From NCBI RefSeq assembly GCF_003002065.1, contig NZ_PVZG01000001.1:806001-870000 (forward strand): 64,000 nucleotides of DNA, written 5' to 3'. Shown here piece after piece: positions 51,869 to 60,085 of this stretch (position 1 is its first letter; each line of letters opens with the position of its first letter). A program made the translations under genes and the position numbers. Source of the DNA: Pseudosporangium ferrugineum (GTDB lineage Bacteria > Actinomycetota > Actinomycetes > Mycobacteriales > Micromonosporaceae). A model generated the notes under the pieces. It was given only the letters and a program-made list of their open reading frames with translations. It did not search any database and had not been told where the DNA came from.

Positions 51869-52600
51869 GTGCCGGATGCCGCCGAATCGACCGCTCCCCC
51901 GTCGCACCGTCAGGTGGACGCCGTGCTCTTCGACTTCCACGGCACGCTGGCCCAGGTGGAGGAGCCGGTCGCGTGGGTGACCGCCGCGGCCGCCACCTGC
52001 GGCGCCGAGCTGGACCGGGGCAGGGCGACGATCCTGGCCGACCGGCTGGTCACCGCCGGGCGCGCCGGCGGGCCGCTGCCGCACCGGGTGCCGATCCATC
52101 TGGCCGAGCACTGGGCCGACCGCGATCTGTACGAACACAGCCACCGCGCCGCCTACACGGGCCTCGCCGCCACGGTCACCACGAACGTCGAGGGCCTGCC
52201 CGACGCCCTGTACGAGCGCCTGCTCGTCCCCGAGGGCTGGCTCCCGTACGCGGACACCCTGCCCACCCTGCGCATCCTGCACGAGGCGGGGGTGAAGGTC
52301 GGGGTGGTCAGCAACATCGGCTTCGACATCCGCCCGCACTTCGCCGCGTGGGGCCTGGACGGCCTGGTCGACGCGTACGCGCTCTCCTACGAGGTGGGCC
52401 GCACCAAGCCGGACCCGGCGATCTTCCTGCGGGCCTGCGGCATGCTCGGGGTCGACCCGGAGCGCACGCTGATGGTCGGCGACAGCCCGGCCGACGCGGG
52501 CGCGGTGCAGGCCGGCTGCGCGGCGCTGGTGCTGCCGGCCGCCGAGCCGGGCCGCCCGAACGGCCTCGGCGCCACCCTGGCCCTGGCCGGCTGCGCGTGA
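51869..52600 (+). CDS. HAD-superfamily hydrolase-like protein (DFHGT motif)
   Basis: HAD-fold protein of 243 residues with a cap region between motifs I and II. Motif I is LFDFHGTLA: the nucleophile Asp is present, but the second Asp (general acid/base of phosphatases) is His. Motif II lies in VGVVSNIGFDIR, motif III in RTKPDPAIF, motif IV in LMVGDSPADAG. The lost second Asp suggests either a non-phosphatase HAD activity or altered catalysis. GTG 51869 is supported by the TATCGT box seven bases upstream. Confidence 0.85.
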   Translation: MPDAAESTAPPSHRQVDAVLFDFHGTLAQVEEPVAWVTAAAATCGAELDRGRATILADRLVTAGRAGGPLPHRVPIHLAEHWADRDLYEHSHRAAYTGLAATVTTNVEGLPDALYERLLVPEGWLPYADTLPTLRILHEAGVKVGVVSNIGFDIRPHFAAWGLDGLVDAYALSYEVGRTKPDPAIFLRACGMLGVDPERTLMVGDSPADAGAVQAGCAALVLPAAEPGRPNGLGATLALAGCA

Positions 52601-52630
52601 GCCCGGCGCCCGGCGACGGGCGCCGGCACC

Positions 52631-52825
52631 TCAGAGGTAGGTGTCGACCAGCGTGCCCATCGTGGCGTTGACGCTGCGGATCGGCTCGTGCTCGTCCTGC
52701 GCCGCCACGTGGTCCGCGACCGTCGGTGCCTCGCCGCCCTCGGGCGCCTTCTTCGCCGCTGAGGCGTCGGCGGCCCCGAGGTAGGCGCTGGAGATCGTGC
52801 TGGCGCTGAGCGAACCGACCGACAT
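52631..52825 (-). CDS. Small hypothetical protein, 64 residues
   Basis: Short acidic protein with a Ser/Ala-rich first half (SVGSLSASTISSAYLGAADA) and a tail NATMGTLVDTYL. ATG 52825 has a GGGAGG ribosome site four bases upstream, better than the ATG ten codons earlier. No signal peptide, membrane helix or known domain is seen. It stands between a HAD gene and the lipid kinase gene, and I cannot assign a function. Confidence 0.65.
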   Translation of the reverse strand: MSVGSLSASTISSAYLGAADASAAKKAPEGGEAPTVADHVAAQDEHEPIRSVNATMGTLVDTYL

Positions 52826-52895
52826 GCTGCCTCCCGCGTCTTCCGTGGCTTCCACCGTTCCGTTCGGCCCGGCGGAGCGGGCGCTGACCCCGTGC

Positions 52896-53798
52896 TCAGC
52901 GCAGCAACCGGACGGCTCCCGGTTCGCAGCCGATCACCAGCGGCAGCGGGGCGAGACGTTCGCCGTCCGCGTACCCGATGATCCCGGGCGTGTCGATCCG
53001 CACCTCGCGGGCCCGGTAGGTGGTGACCAGCGGGTCGGTGACGTGGGTGCCGCGCCGCAGGCGGGGCTTGAGCCGGGCCAGCGCGACCCGGCCGAGCGGC
53101 GCGGCGACGACGACGTCGAGCAGGCCGTCGGCGGGGTCCGCGCCGGGGCAGATGCGCAGGCCACCGCCGTAACTGGGACAGTTGCCGACCGCCGCGAGCA
53201 CGCCCTCGAAGCTGCGGTCCTCGCCGTCGAGGACGAGGCGGTAGGGGCGCGAGCGCAGCCGGGCGGTCTCGAGCAGGATGGCGAGGTCGTAGCGGCGCGG
53301 GCCGCGGGGCCACGGCAGCCGGTTGGCACGCTCGTTGACGATCGCGTCGAAGCCGGCGGCGAGCACGGCGCCGAACCAGCGCACGCCGCCCTCGGCGGTG
53401 GTCACCCGGGCCAGGTCGAGGGGGTGGTCCCGCCCGTCGCGCAGCGCGGCCGCGATCGCCTCCGCGGCCCCGAGCGGATCCGGGGGTACGCCGGCACCCG
53501 CCGCGAAGTCGTTGCCCGTCCCGGCGGGCACCACCCCGAACGGCGTGCCGCCGCCCGCCACGGCCTGCAGCGCGCAGTGCACCGTGCCGTCGCCGCCCGC
53601 GGCGACCAGGGCGGCGGCTCCCTCGGCGATCGCCCGGTGGCAGGCCGCCTCGGCCTCGCCGGCGGTGGTCGCGGGGAGCAGGCGCACCGGGCGGCCCCCG
53701 GCCCCGAGCCGGTCGAGCACGGCCGGAAGCAGACCGCGGTGCCGGCCGCGCCCCGCACGGGGGTTGGCCAGCACCGCGATGTCGTCGCTGCGGGTCAC
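52896..53798 (-). CDS. Diacylglycerol/sphingosine kinase-like lipid kinase
   Basis: DAGK catalytic-domain protein of 300 residues, phosphorylating a lipid hydroxyl with ATP. Motifs are ANPRAGRGR, the nucleotide loop VAAGGDGTVHCAL, and PAGTGNDFA; the C-terminal beta domain carries GVLAAVGNCPSYGGGLRICPGAD and DGLLDVVV. GTG 53798 follows the tatC stop by a few bases, so it is in the tat operon. The conserved order (helicase, lipid kinase, tatC, tatA, pafC, pafB) is usual in actinobacteria. Confidence 0.9.
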   Translation of the reverse strand: MTRSDDIAVLANPRAGRGRHRGLLPAVLDRLGAGGRPVRLLPATTAGEAEAACHRAIAEGAAALVAAGGDGTVHCALQAVAGGGTPFGVVPAGTGNDFAAGAGVPPDPLGAAEAIAAALRDGRDHPLDLARVTTAEGGVRWFGAVLAAGFDAIVNERANRLPWPRGPRRYDLAILLETARLRSRPYRLVLDGEDRSFEGVLAAVGNCPSYGGGLRICPGADPADGLLDVVVAAPLGRVALARLKPRLRRGTHVTDPLVTTYRAREVRIDTPGIIGYADGERLAPLPLVIGCEPGAVRLLR

Positions 53799-53803
53799 CG
53801 CGG

Positions 53804-54766
53804 TCAGGTCATGTCGTCGAAGCGGCTCTCCAGCGGCAGCGGTTTCGCCACCGGCTCCGGTGCCTCCACCGGTGCGGGCGCGTCGACGCGGTCCGAGACC
53901 CCGACCGGGACGCGTTCCTCCTCCAGCGAGGAGACCTCGTCGTCGTCGAGGTCGCCGTAGATCTCCTTGCCGCGGCCCTTGCGCCGGTCGTTGAGCGCGG
54001 CCACCCCGACGGCGACGAAGTAGAGCAGCGTCATGCACAGCGCCAGCAGCGTCATGCCGAACGGGCCCGGGTCCGGCGTGGCGATCGCCGCGAAGGCGAA
54101 CGACAGGAAGACGACGATCCGCCACCAGCTCAGCAGCCGCTTCGCCGTCACCACGCCGGTGAAGTTCAGCATGAGCAGGATCAACGGGAACTCGAACGCC
54201 GCCCCGAAGATCAGGATCATGTTGGTGACGAAGCCGGTGTAGCTGGTGACCTCGAGCTGGGTCGGGCTGCCGAGGACGCCGGCCTCCATGATGAAGGCCA
54301 GGCTGTGGCCGATCACGAAGTAGGCGAGGATCGCGCCGCCGGCGAACAGCGGCGCCGCGATGGCCACGAAGATGTACGCCCACTTGCGCTCGTGGCGGTG
54401 CAGCCCCGGGGCGATGAACGCCCACAGCTGGTAGAGCCAGACCGGGGCGCCGACGATGAGGCCGACCCACAGGGCGACCTTCAGGCGCAGCACCAGCTGG
54501 TCGGTGGCGCCGAGCGTGAGGAACGTGCACTGCCGCTGGCCCTCGCCGTTGGTCACCCAGGACGACGGCAGGTCGCAATACGGCACCGACAGCAGCTCGA
54601 AGACCTGCCGGGAGACGATGAACCCGACGATCAGGCCGGCGATGATCCCGAGCGAGGCCCAGAACAGGCGGTTACGCAGCTCCCGGACGTGCTCGATCAG
54701 GGTCATCGAGCCGTCGGCGGCCTGCTCGAACTTGCTCGGACCCCGGCGGCGCAGGGCGATGGCCAC
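53804..54766 (-). CDS. tatC: TatC, twin-arginine translocase core subunit
   Basis: Integral membrane receptor of the Tat pathway, 320 residues with six helices. Conserved features are SMTLIEHVRELRNRLFW at the N-terminus, the PYCD segment in the first outside loop, FIAPGLHRHERKW before helix 3, and FAAIATPDPGPFGMTLLA near the end. An acidic cytoplasmic tail follows. ATG 54766 lies six bases after the tatA stop. It recognises twin-arginine signal peptides with TatA-type subunits. Confidence 0.96.
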   Translation of the reverse strand: MAIALRRRGPSKFEQAADGSMTLIEHVRELRNRLFWASLGIIAGLIVGFIVSRQVFELLSVPYCDLPSSWVTNGEGQRQCTFLTLGATDQLVLRLKVALWVGLIVGAPVWLYQLWAFIAPGLHRHERKWAYIFVAIAAPLFAGGAILAYFVIGHSLAFIMEAGVLGSPTQLEVTSYTGFVTNMILIFGAAFEFPLILLMLNFTGVVTAKRLLSWWRIVVFLSFAFAAIATPDPGPFGMTLLALCMTLLYFVAVGVAALNDRRKGRGKEIYGDLDDDEVSSLEEERVPVGVSDRVDAPAPVEAPEPVAKPLPLESRFDDMT

Positions 54767-54772
54767 GGCCGG

Positions 54773-55111
54773 TCAGCGGTCGTTCGTGCGCTGCACCGGG
54801 TCGACGTACGGCTGCGCCGGCGGCTGCTGCGGCTGCTGGTACGCCTGGCCCTGCTGCTGGTAGCCGTTCGGCGGCTGGTAGCCCGGGGCACCCGGCTGGT
54901 GGATCTCGTTGGGGTGTAGCGGCTCGCGCGCGTACTGCGGCTCGGCCTTCTCGGCCACGTTGTTGTCGTCGACCAGGCCCTTGGTCTCGGCCTTGATGAT
55001 CCGCAGGGACCGGCCGAGCGACCGGGCGGCGTCAGGCAGGCGCTTCGCGCCGAAGAGCAGCACGAGCACGACAACGAAGACGGCGATGTGCCATGGCTTG
55101 AGGGCGCCCAT
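54773..55111 (-). CDS. tatA: TatA, twin-arginine translocase subunit
   Basis: Protein of 112 residues with a short N-terminal helix (WHIAVFVVVLVLLFG), the FGAKRLPDAARSLGRSLR amphipathic helix, and a long Gln/Pro/Tyr-rich cytoplasmic tail typical of actinobacteria. ATG 55111 has a GGAG site six bases upstream. It forms the translocation pore with TatC. Confidence 0.95.
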   Translation of the reverse strand: MGALKPWHIAVFVVVLVLLFGAKRLPDAARSLGRSLRIIKAETKGLVDDNNVAEKAEPQYAREPLHPNEIHQPGAPGYQPPNGYQQQGQAYQQPQQPPAQPYVDPVQRTNDR

Positions 55112-55258
55112 GGAGAACTCCAGTCGGTGGGATCACGGTCTTTCCGGATGGTGCGGGGTCCATCGTACGTGTCGATGCTGGGAGTGACCCCTGCCGGACC
55201 TGTTTGTTTGGCAGCCGGTCCGAGGAATTTTCGGACAACGGGCCGGGAACGCCGCACG

Positions 55259-55549
55259 CTACCACGGGGCGGGGACGCTCTGTAAAGAGTGCTTACCGTC
55301 AGCCGCGCCGCGCCCGGCCTTGATGACGGCGACCTGGCCCTGCGCCACCTCCGCCCGCTGCTGGAGGCCCTCCACCGTGGTCTGGAGGACGAGGGCCTTC
55401 TCCTGGAGCTTCTCCGCCTGTTCCTGCCGGCGCAGCAGCTTGCGCAGCGCCCGGTCGAGACCGCGCAACCGGCCCACCACGGACAGGATCGCCGCCCCGA
55501 GGATCACCAGGGCGAACACCACTACCGCGAGCACGATCCACAACACCAT
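55259..55549 (-). CDS. Small membrane-anchored coiled-coil protein
   Basis: Protein of 96 residues: one N-terminal membrane helix (~2-25, VLWIVLAVVVFALVILGAAI), then a basic and coiled-coil stretch (LRGLDRALRKLLRRQEQAEK to ~75). The ATG lies seven bases after TAAGCT, which overlaps the pafC stop codon, suggesting its own leaderless promoter. It sits between pafC and tatA, where actinobacteria often encode such a small protein. Function unknown. Confidence 0.82.
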   Translation of the reverse strand: MVLWIVLAVVVFALVILGAAILSVVGRLRGLDRALRKLLRRQEQAEKLQEKALVLQTTVEGLQQRAEVAQGQVAVIKAGRGAADGKHSLQSVPAPW

Positions 55550-55559
55550 GGCGGACAGC

Positions 55560-56546
55560 TTAGGGCGTGCCGGGGGCCGGCGCCGCGTACTGGTCCAGCG
55601 CCGTCGTGGCCTGTGCCCGGATCCGCTCGACCAGCGCCGCCGGCCCGACCACCGTCACGTCGGGGCCCACGCCGAGCAGGAAGCGCTGCGCCCAGCCGAG
55701 GTCGGTGACCCGCATCGTCACCACCCACTCGTCGCCGTCGCGGCGGACCTCCTCGCACGGGTAGTACTCGGTGATCCAGCGGCTGCCGCGGCCCACCCGC
55801 AGCGTGACCAGCGGCAGGTCCGGCCCGGGGTGGAACACGCCGTCGCGGACGTCGTGCGGCACCGCCTTCGCGGGCGGCGCGGCCGGCTCGTCCAGCTCGG
55901 TGAAGGCGTCGATGCGGTCGATGCGGAACAGCCGGGTGCCCTCGGCGCGCCGGCACCACGCCTCCAGGTAAGCCCGGTTGCCGACCATGAGCACCCGCAT
56001 CGGGTCGATGACCCGCTCGGTCGTCTCGTCGCGCGCGGCGGTGTAGTAGGTGATGCCCATGGCGTGCCGGCGCTCCACGATGGCCCGGATCGCGTCGAGC
56101 CGCTCGCTGTTGGCCGGCAGGCGCACGGTCACCGGCGCGTCGCCGAGGTCGCCGGCCGCACTCTCGATCTTGGCCAGCGCCCGCTCGATCGCGTCCCGCG
56201 AGCCGATGCCCGGGGTCTCGGCGAGCATCCGCAGCGCCACCACCAGCGCGAGGGCCTCGTCCGGATTGAGCCGCAGCGGCCGGTCGATGCCCGCGTCGTA
56301 GGTGATCGTCACCCGGTCGCCGTCGAGGGCCATGTCGATGAGGTCGCCGGGGCCGTAGCCGGGCAGCCCGCAGACCCAGAGCAGCTCCAGGTCCTCGCGC
56401 AGCTGCCGCTCGGTGATCCGGAAGTCGGCCGCCGCCTCCGCGACCGCGATCCCCGGCCGGGCCAGCAGGTACGGCACCAGGTTGAGCAGCCGCCCGAGCC
56501 GGTCGGCGGAGGCGCGACCGGCCGGGGTGCGCTGCTGCGGCGTCAC
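55560..56546 (-). CDS. pafC: PafC, WYL-domain transcription regulator
   Basis: WYL-domain protein of 328 residues: an N-terminal helix-turn-helix (RLGRLLNLVPYLLARPGI, RITERQLREDLELL) and a C-terminal WYL domain (AYLEAWCRRAEGTRLFRIDRI). With PafB it forms the single-strand-DNA-responsive activator of the LexA/RecA-independent DNA damage response in mycobacteria. GTG 56546 overlaps the pafB stop (GTGA). Confidence 0.95.
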   Translation of the reverse strand: MTPQQRTPAGRASADRLGRLLNLVPYLLARPGIAVAEAAADFRITERQLREDLELLWVCGLPGYGPGDLIDMALDGDRVTITYDAGIDRPLRLNPDEALALVVALRMLAETPGIGSRDAIERALAKIESAAGDLGDAPVTVRLPANSERLDAIRAIVERRHAMGITYYTAARDETTERVIDPMRVLMVGNRAYLEAWCRRAEGTRLFRIDRIDAFTELDEPAAPPAKAVPHDVRDGVFHPGPDLPLVTLRVGRGSRWITEYYPCEEVRRDGDEWVVTMRVTDLGWAQRFLLGVGPDVTVVGPAALVERIRAQATTALDQYAAPAPGTP

Positions 56547-57538
56547 GACGGCACTCCCGCCGGGGCCGGCTCGTGCCGGGCGACGACCTCCTTGAGCTGC
56601 TGGATGACCGCCTCGCGCAGCTCCGGCGGCCCGTCCGCGCGCACCTCGGCGCCGTAGCCGACCAGCCGTGACGCCAGCCACTCGACGTCGGAGTACGGGA
56701 TCGTGAGCCGGTCGCCGCCCGGGGCCGGGACGGTCTCCACGGCCAGCCGGCGCAGTCCCGCCGCCCGGCCCGGACGCACCACGACCGTGGCCCGGCCGGT
56801 GCGTTCGGCCGGCCCGGAGAAGCTCGCGACGTGGCTGATCAGGTCGGTGTTCTCCGGGGGTGTGAAGGCGCCCTCGGGCCCCACGGCCCGCACCGGCCCG
56901 ACGATGCGGGACAGCCGGAAGCAGCGGGTGGCGTCCCGGTCGCGGTCGTGGCCGACCACGTACCAGCGGCCCTGCCAGCACACCACGCCCCAGGGCTGGA
57001 GCCGGCGGGTGGACGGCTCGTCGACCTCGGGCACGCGATACGAGAACGTCACCGCCCGCCGCGCCCGGGCCGCCCCGGTGAGCGGCGCGAACGCCGGGTC
57101 GACGGTGACCACCGGCTCGACGCCGAGGGTCGCCTGCGGGTCCACCTCGACGCCGGCCGCCCGCAGCTTCGCCAGGCCGGAGGACGCGGCGGCGGCGAGA
57201 CCGGCGTGCTGCCACAGCCGGGCGGCGATGCCCACGGCGGCGGCCTCGTCCGGTTCGAGCGGAATGTCGGGCAGGGCGTACTCGCGGTGCGCGATCCGGT
57301 AGCCGTGCTCGGTGTCGAACGCGCTGGCCAGGCCGGTCTCGAGCGGTACGCCCAGCTCCCGCAGCTCCGCCTTGTCCCGCTCGAACTTGCGCTGGAAGGC
57401 CTCGTGGTCGCGCGGGTCCTCGGGATCGTGCTCGTACCCGGGCACGGTCGCGGCGATCTGCGCGGCGGTCAGGAACCGTCGCGTGGACAGCAGACAGATC
57501 ACCAGGTTCACCAGGCGCTCGGTACGGGTCCGCGACAC
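56543..57538 (-). CDS. pafB: PafB, WYL-domain transcription regulator
   Basis: WYL-domain protein of 331 residues. The helix-turn-helix region shows RLVNLVICLLSTRRFLTAAQIA and the WYL segment WYVVGHDRDRDATRCFRLSRI. It partners PafC in the mycobacterial-type DNA damage response. GTG 57538 lies seven bases after TAGCGT on the minus strand, with no ribosome site, so the transcript is probably leaderless. It is divergent from the CDF-tail gene. Confidence 0.95.
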   Translation of the reverse strand: MSRTRTERLVNLVICLLSTRRFLTAAQIAATVPGYEHDPEDPRDHEAFQRKFERDKAELRELGVPLETGLASAFDTEHGYRIAHREYALPDIPLEPDEAAAVGIAARLWQHAGLAAAASSGLAKLRAAGVEVDPQATLGVEPVVTVDPAFAPLTGAARARRAVTFSYRVPEVDEPSTRRLQPWGVVCWQGRWYVVGHDRDRDATRCFRLSRIVGPVRAVGPEGAFTPPENTDLISHVASFSGPAERTGRATVVVRPGRAAGLRRLAVETVPAPGGDRLTIPYSDVEWLASRLVGYGAEVRADGPPELREAVIQQLKEVVARHEPAPAGVPS

Positions 57539-57545
57539 GACCGAA

Positions 57546-57551
57546 ACGCTA
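57546..57551 (-). promoter_or_regulatory. Leaderless -10 box of pafBC
   Basis: TAGCGT on the minus strand, seven bases upstream of the pafB GTG. The -35 region carries no clear TTGACN or RecA-NDp-like element that I can identify. Confidence 0.55.
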
Positions 57552-57628
57552 GCAGCCCGGCGTCGCCTATGGCGGCATGCGGATCGCGGGGACGGTTATC
57601 TCCCGCCACCCGGGGGAAGCACTCTGCC

Positions 57629-58045
57629 GTGCCCGAGACCTCCCCCACCGCGGAAACCACTCAAAACCCCCGGGACGAGCCGCCGGTCGGGCTCGCCGGC
57701 GCGGCCGCGCTGCCCGCTCCCGCCGAGCCGGACGGCGGTGGGAACGAGAGCGTCGGCACGGTCGTCCTCGCCGGGCTGGCCAACCAGATCGCCGACGACC
57801 TGGCCGCCATCCCGGTCGTGACGGCGGTGCCGACGCTGCTGACCATGCAGCTCGGGCCCGGCGAGATCCTGGTCGCGGCGAAGGTCGACTTCGACGACGA
57901 CGTCACCGGCGCCCGGATCGAGGAGGCGTCGGACGAGGCGGAGCGCCGGCTGCGGGCCCGCTACCCGGGCATCCGCTACGTCTTCCTCGACCCGACGCGC
58001 GGCCGCGCCGGACGCAATCACCGCGACGGCGGGGTGGACCTATAG
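57629..58045 (+). CDS. Lone cation-efflux C-terminal (CDF dimer) domain
   Basis: Protein of 138 residues that matches only the soluble cytoplasmic end of cation diffusion facilitators: TMQLGPGEILVAAKVDFDD, a helix ARIEEASDEAERRLRARYPG, and IRYVFLDPT. The six membrane helices of the transporter are missing, and the ~90 bases upstream hold no remnant. Before the domain is a disordered Pro/Gly-rich start. It may be a metal-binding protein in its own right or a transporter relic. The codon pattern is normal for a gene. GTG 57629 is the probable start, without a strong ribosome site. Confidence 0.65.
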   Translation: MPETSPTAETTQNPRDEPPVGLAGAAALPAPAEPDGGGNESVGTVVLAGLANQIADDLAAIPVVTAVPTLLTMQLGPGEILVAAKVDFDDDVTGARIEEASDEAERRLRARYPGIRYVFLDPTRGRAGRNHRDGGVDL

Positions 58046-58055
58046 GGTCGCCGCC
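58043..58055 (+). promoter_or_regulatory. Leaderless promoter of the DUF3866 gene
   Basis: TAGGGT (58043-58048) is seven bases before ATG 58056. Its TAG is also the stop codon of the upstream gene. Confidence 0.55.
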
Positions 58056-59141
58056 ATGGTGCGCTGGCGGTCAGGAACGGTTTCTTCGGTACGCCGGAAG
58101 TGGCGCGGCGCGATCGAGCTGGAGGTCGCCACCGGGGACGGCCCGCTGAGGGCGCTCGCGTACCCGGAGCTGACCGGCGCCCCGGAGCCCGGCGACCGGG
58201 TGCTGCTCAACGTGGGTGCCCTGGTGATGGGCCTCGGCACCGGCGGCTACGCCCTGGTCGTGGCCCTGCCCGACCGGCTGCCGCCGGACCCGGCCGACGA
58301 CGGCACGACGCGCGACTCGGGCCACCTGGTCAAGGCCCGCTACACGCCGTTGCAGCCGATCCTGCTCGGCGTGGACGAGGAGGCCTCGCCGCACCGGGAG
58401 GCGCTGGCAGAGGCGACCGGCATCGACGACATGCCGGTGGTGACCGCGGACCTGCACTCGGCGTTGCCGGCGATCCTCGCGGGTGTCCACGCCGACCGGC
58501 CCGACGCCCGGGTCGCCTACGTCATGACCGACGGCGGTGCCCTGCCCGCCTGGTTCTCCCGCACCCTGGACGGCCTGCGCGACCACCTGGCCGGCACGGT
58601 CACCACCGGCCAGGCGTTCGGCGGCGACCTGGAGGCGAGCACGGTCCACACCGGCCTGCTGGCGGCCCGGCACGTGCTCGGCGCCGACGTCGCGATCGTC
58701 GCCCAGGGGCCGGGCAACCTCGGCACGGGTACGCCCTGGGGCTTCTCCGGCGTGGCCCTCGGCGAGGCGGTCAACGCGACGGTGGCGCTGGGCGGGCGGC
58801 CCGTCGGCTCGCTGCGCATCTCGGACGGGGACGGCCGGCCCCGGCACCGTGGGGTCTCCCACCACAGCCTCACCGCGTACGGAAAGGTCGCGCTGGTCCC
58901 CGCCGACCTGCCGGTGCCGGCCGACCTGCCGGTGGACCTGGCCCGGGACGTCTCGGAGGCCCTCGCCCCGCTGAAGGTCCTGCACAGCGTGGTCGAGGTC
59001 GCCACCGACGGCCTCGACGCGGCACTGCAGGCGAGCCCGGTCACCCTGTCGACGATGGGCCGCGGGCTGGCCGAGGACCACGCCTACTTCGTCTCCGCGG
59101 CGGTCGCCGGCCGGCACGCGGCCTCGCTGCTAGCTCTCTAG
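58056..59141 (+). CDS. DUF3866-family protein
   Basis: Soluble protein of 361 residues. I recognise the DUF3866 family by LLNVGALVMGLGTGGYALVV near the start, HLVKARYTPLQPILLGVDEEAS, and the glycine-rich VAIVAQGPGNLGTGTPWGFSG. The family is conserved in actinobacteria and has no assigned role; the last motif suggests a nucleotide or sugar-phosphate site. The start is supported by a TAGGGT box seven bases upstream. Its stop overlaps the convergent O-methyltransferase gene by 12 bases. Confidence 0.88.
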   Translation: MVRWRSGTVSSVRRKWRGAIELEVATGDGPLRALAYPELTGAPEPGDRVLLNVGALVMGLGTGGYALVVALPDRLPPDPADDGTTRDSGHLVKARYTPLQPILLGVDEEASPHREALAEATGIDDMPVVTADLHSALPAILAGVHADRPDARVAYVMTDGGALPAWFSRTLDGLRDHLAGTVTTGQAFGGDLEASTVHTGLLAARHVLGADVAIVAQGPGNLGTGTPWGFSGVALGEAVNATVALGGRPVGSLRISDGDGRPRHRGVSHHSLTAYGKVALVPADLPVPADLPVDLARDVSEALAPLKVLHSVVEVATDGLDAALQASPVTLSTMGRGLAEDHAYFVSAAVAGRHAASLLAL

Positions 59142-59786
59142 CCTGCGGATCAGGGTGACGCCGTCACGGACCGGCAGCATCACCGACTCGACCCGCTCGT
59201 CGGCCACGACCAGGTCGTTCACCTCGCGGATCGCGGCGACGGCGGCCGTCGGCGTGCCGGCCGCGACCACCTGGCCGCGCTGGAGCACGTTGTCGAGCAC
59301 GATCAGGCCGCCGGGCCGCAGCCGCGGGACGAGCTCCTCGTAGTACGCCCGGTAGCCGGTCTTGTCCGCGTCGATGAACGCGAAGTCGACGACCGGGCCG
59401 GCGGGCAGCGCCCGCAGGGTCTCCACGGCCGGGGCGATCCGCAGGTCGATGCGGTCGTCGACGCCGGCCCTCTTCCAGTACGCCCGCGCCACCGTCGTCC
59501 ACTCCTCGGAGACGTCGCAGGCGAGCAGCCGCCCGCCCGGCGCCAGCCCCCGGGCGATGCAGATGGCCGAGTAGCCGGTGAAGACGCCCACCTCGACCGC
59601 CGTACGCGCGCCGGTCAGCCGCACGAGCATGGTGAGCAGCTCCCCCTCGTCCTGGGAGATCTGCATGCCGGCGGCGTCCGGGAACGCGGCCCTGGTCTCG
59701 GCGGCGAGCTCGCGGAGGACGTCGTCCGCGGGGGTGCAGTGGGCGAGCAGGTAGTCGCTGAGCGCGGGAGCGATGATGTCAGCCAT
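59130..59786 (-). CDS. SAM-dependent O-methyltransferase (catechol OMT-like)
   Basis: Methyltransferase of 218 residues of the Methyltransf_3 type. SAM-binding motif I is VEVGVFTGYSAICIA; the acidic loop is LLACDVSEEW; the metal-binding segment is DFAFIDADKTGYRAYYEEL, and VLDNVLQRG follows. It methylates a hydroxyl of a small catechol-like compound or a related substrate. ATG 59786 is chosen over a start 12 codons upstream, because the family begins near ALSDYLLAHC. Confidence 0.9.
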   Translation of the reverse strand: MADIIAPALSDYLLAHCTPADDVLRELAAETRAAFPDAAGMQISQDEGELLTMLVRLTGARTAVEVGVFTGYSAICIARGLAPGGRLLACDVSEEWTTVARAYWKRAGVDDRIDLRIAPAVETLRALPAGPVVDFAFIDADKTGYRAYYEELVPRLRPGGLIVLDNVLQRGQVVAAGTPTAAVAAIREVNDLVVADERVESVMLPVRDGVTLIRRLES

Positions 59787-59837
59787 ACCGGCCAGCCTCG
59801 CCGATCCCGCCCGCGCGGGCAAAACCCCGCGCGGGGG

Positions 59838-60059
59838 TCAGCTGGAGATCACGAGGTAGAGCCAGCCGAGCACCATCGCGGCCACGGCGACCGCCATGAC
59901 CCACGTGGGCACCAGGTGGTCGCCCTGGCGGTCCCGGGCGAGCTGCCCGCGGATGCGCTCCCGGCGACGCTCGGCGCGGGCGCGGAGGAAGTCCTCGACC
60001 GAGCGGCCGGGCTTGTCCGCGGGCGGGTCCTGGCCGGGCTCGTGCGACGCTGAAGTCAT
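59838..60059 (-). CDS. Small C-terminally anchored membrane protein
   Basis: Protein of 73 residues: a basic helical region (DFLRARAERRRERIRGQLAR), then one membrane helix near the C-terminus (~53-71, VMAVAVAAMVLGWLYLVI). A TAGGCT box lies nine bases upstream of the ATG. It follows pafA on the same strand. Function unknown. Confidence 0.75.
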   Translation of the reverse strand: MTSASHEPGQDPPADKPGRSVEDFLRARAERRRERIRGQLARDRQGDHLVPTWVMAVAVAAMVLGWLYLVISS

Positions 60060-60085
60060 AGCCCGGCCAGCCTAGCCCTCCCGGC

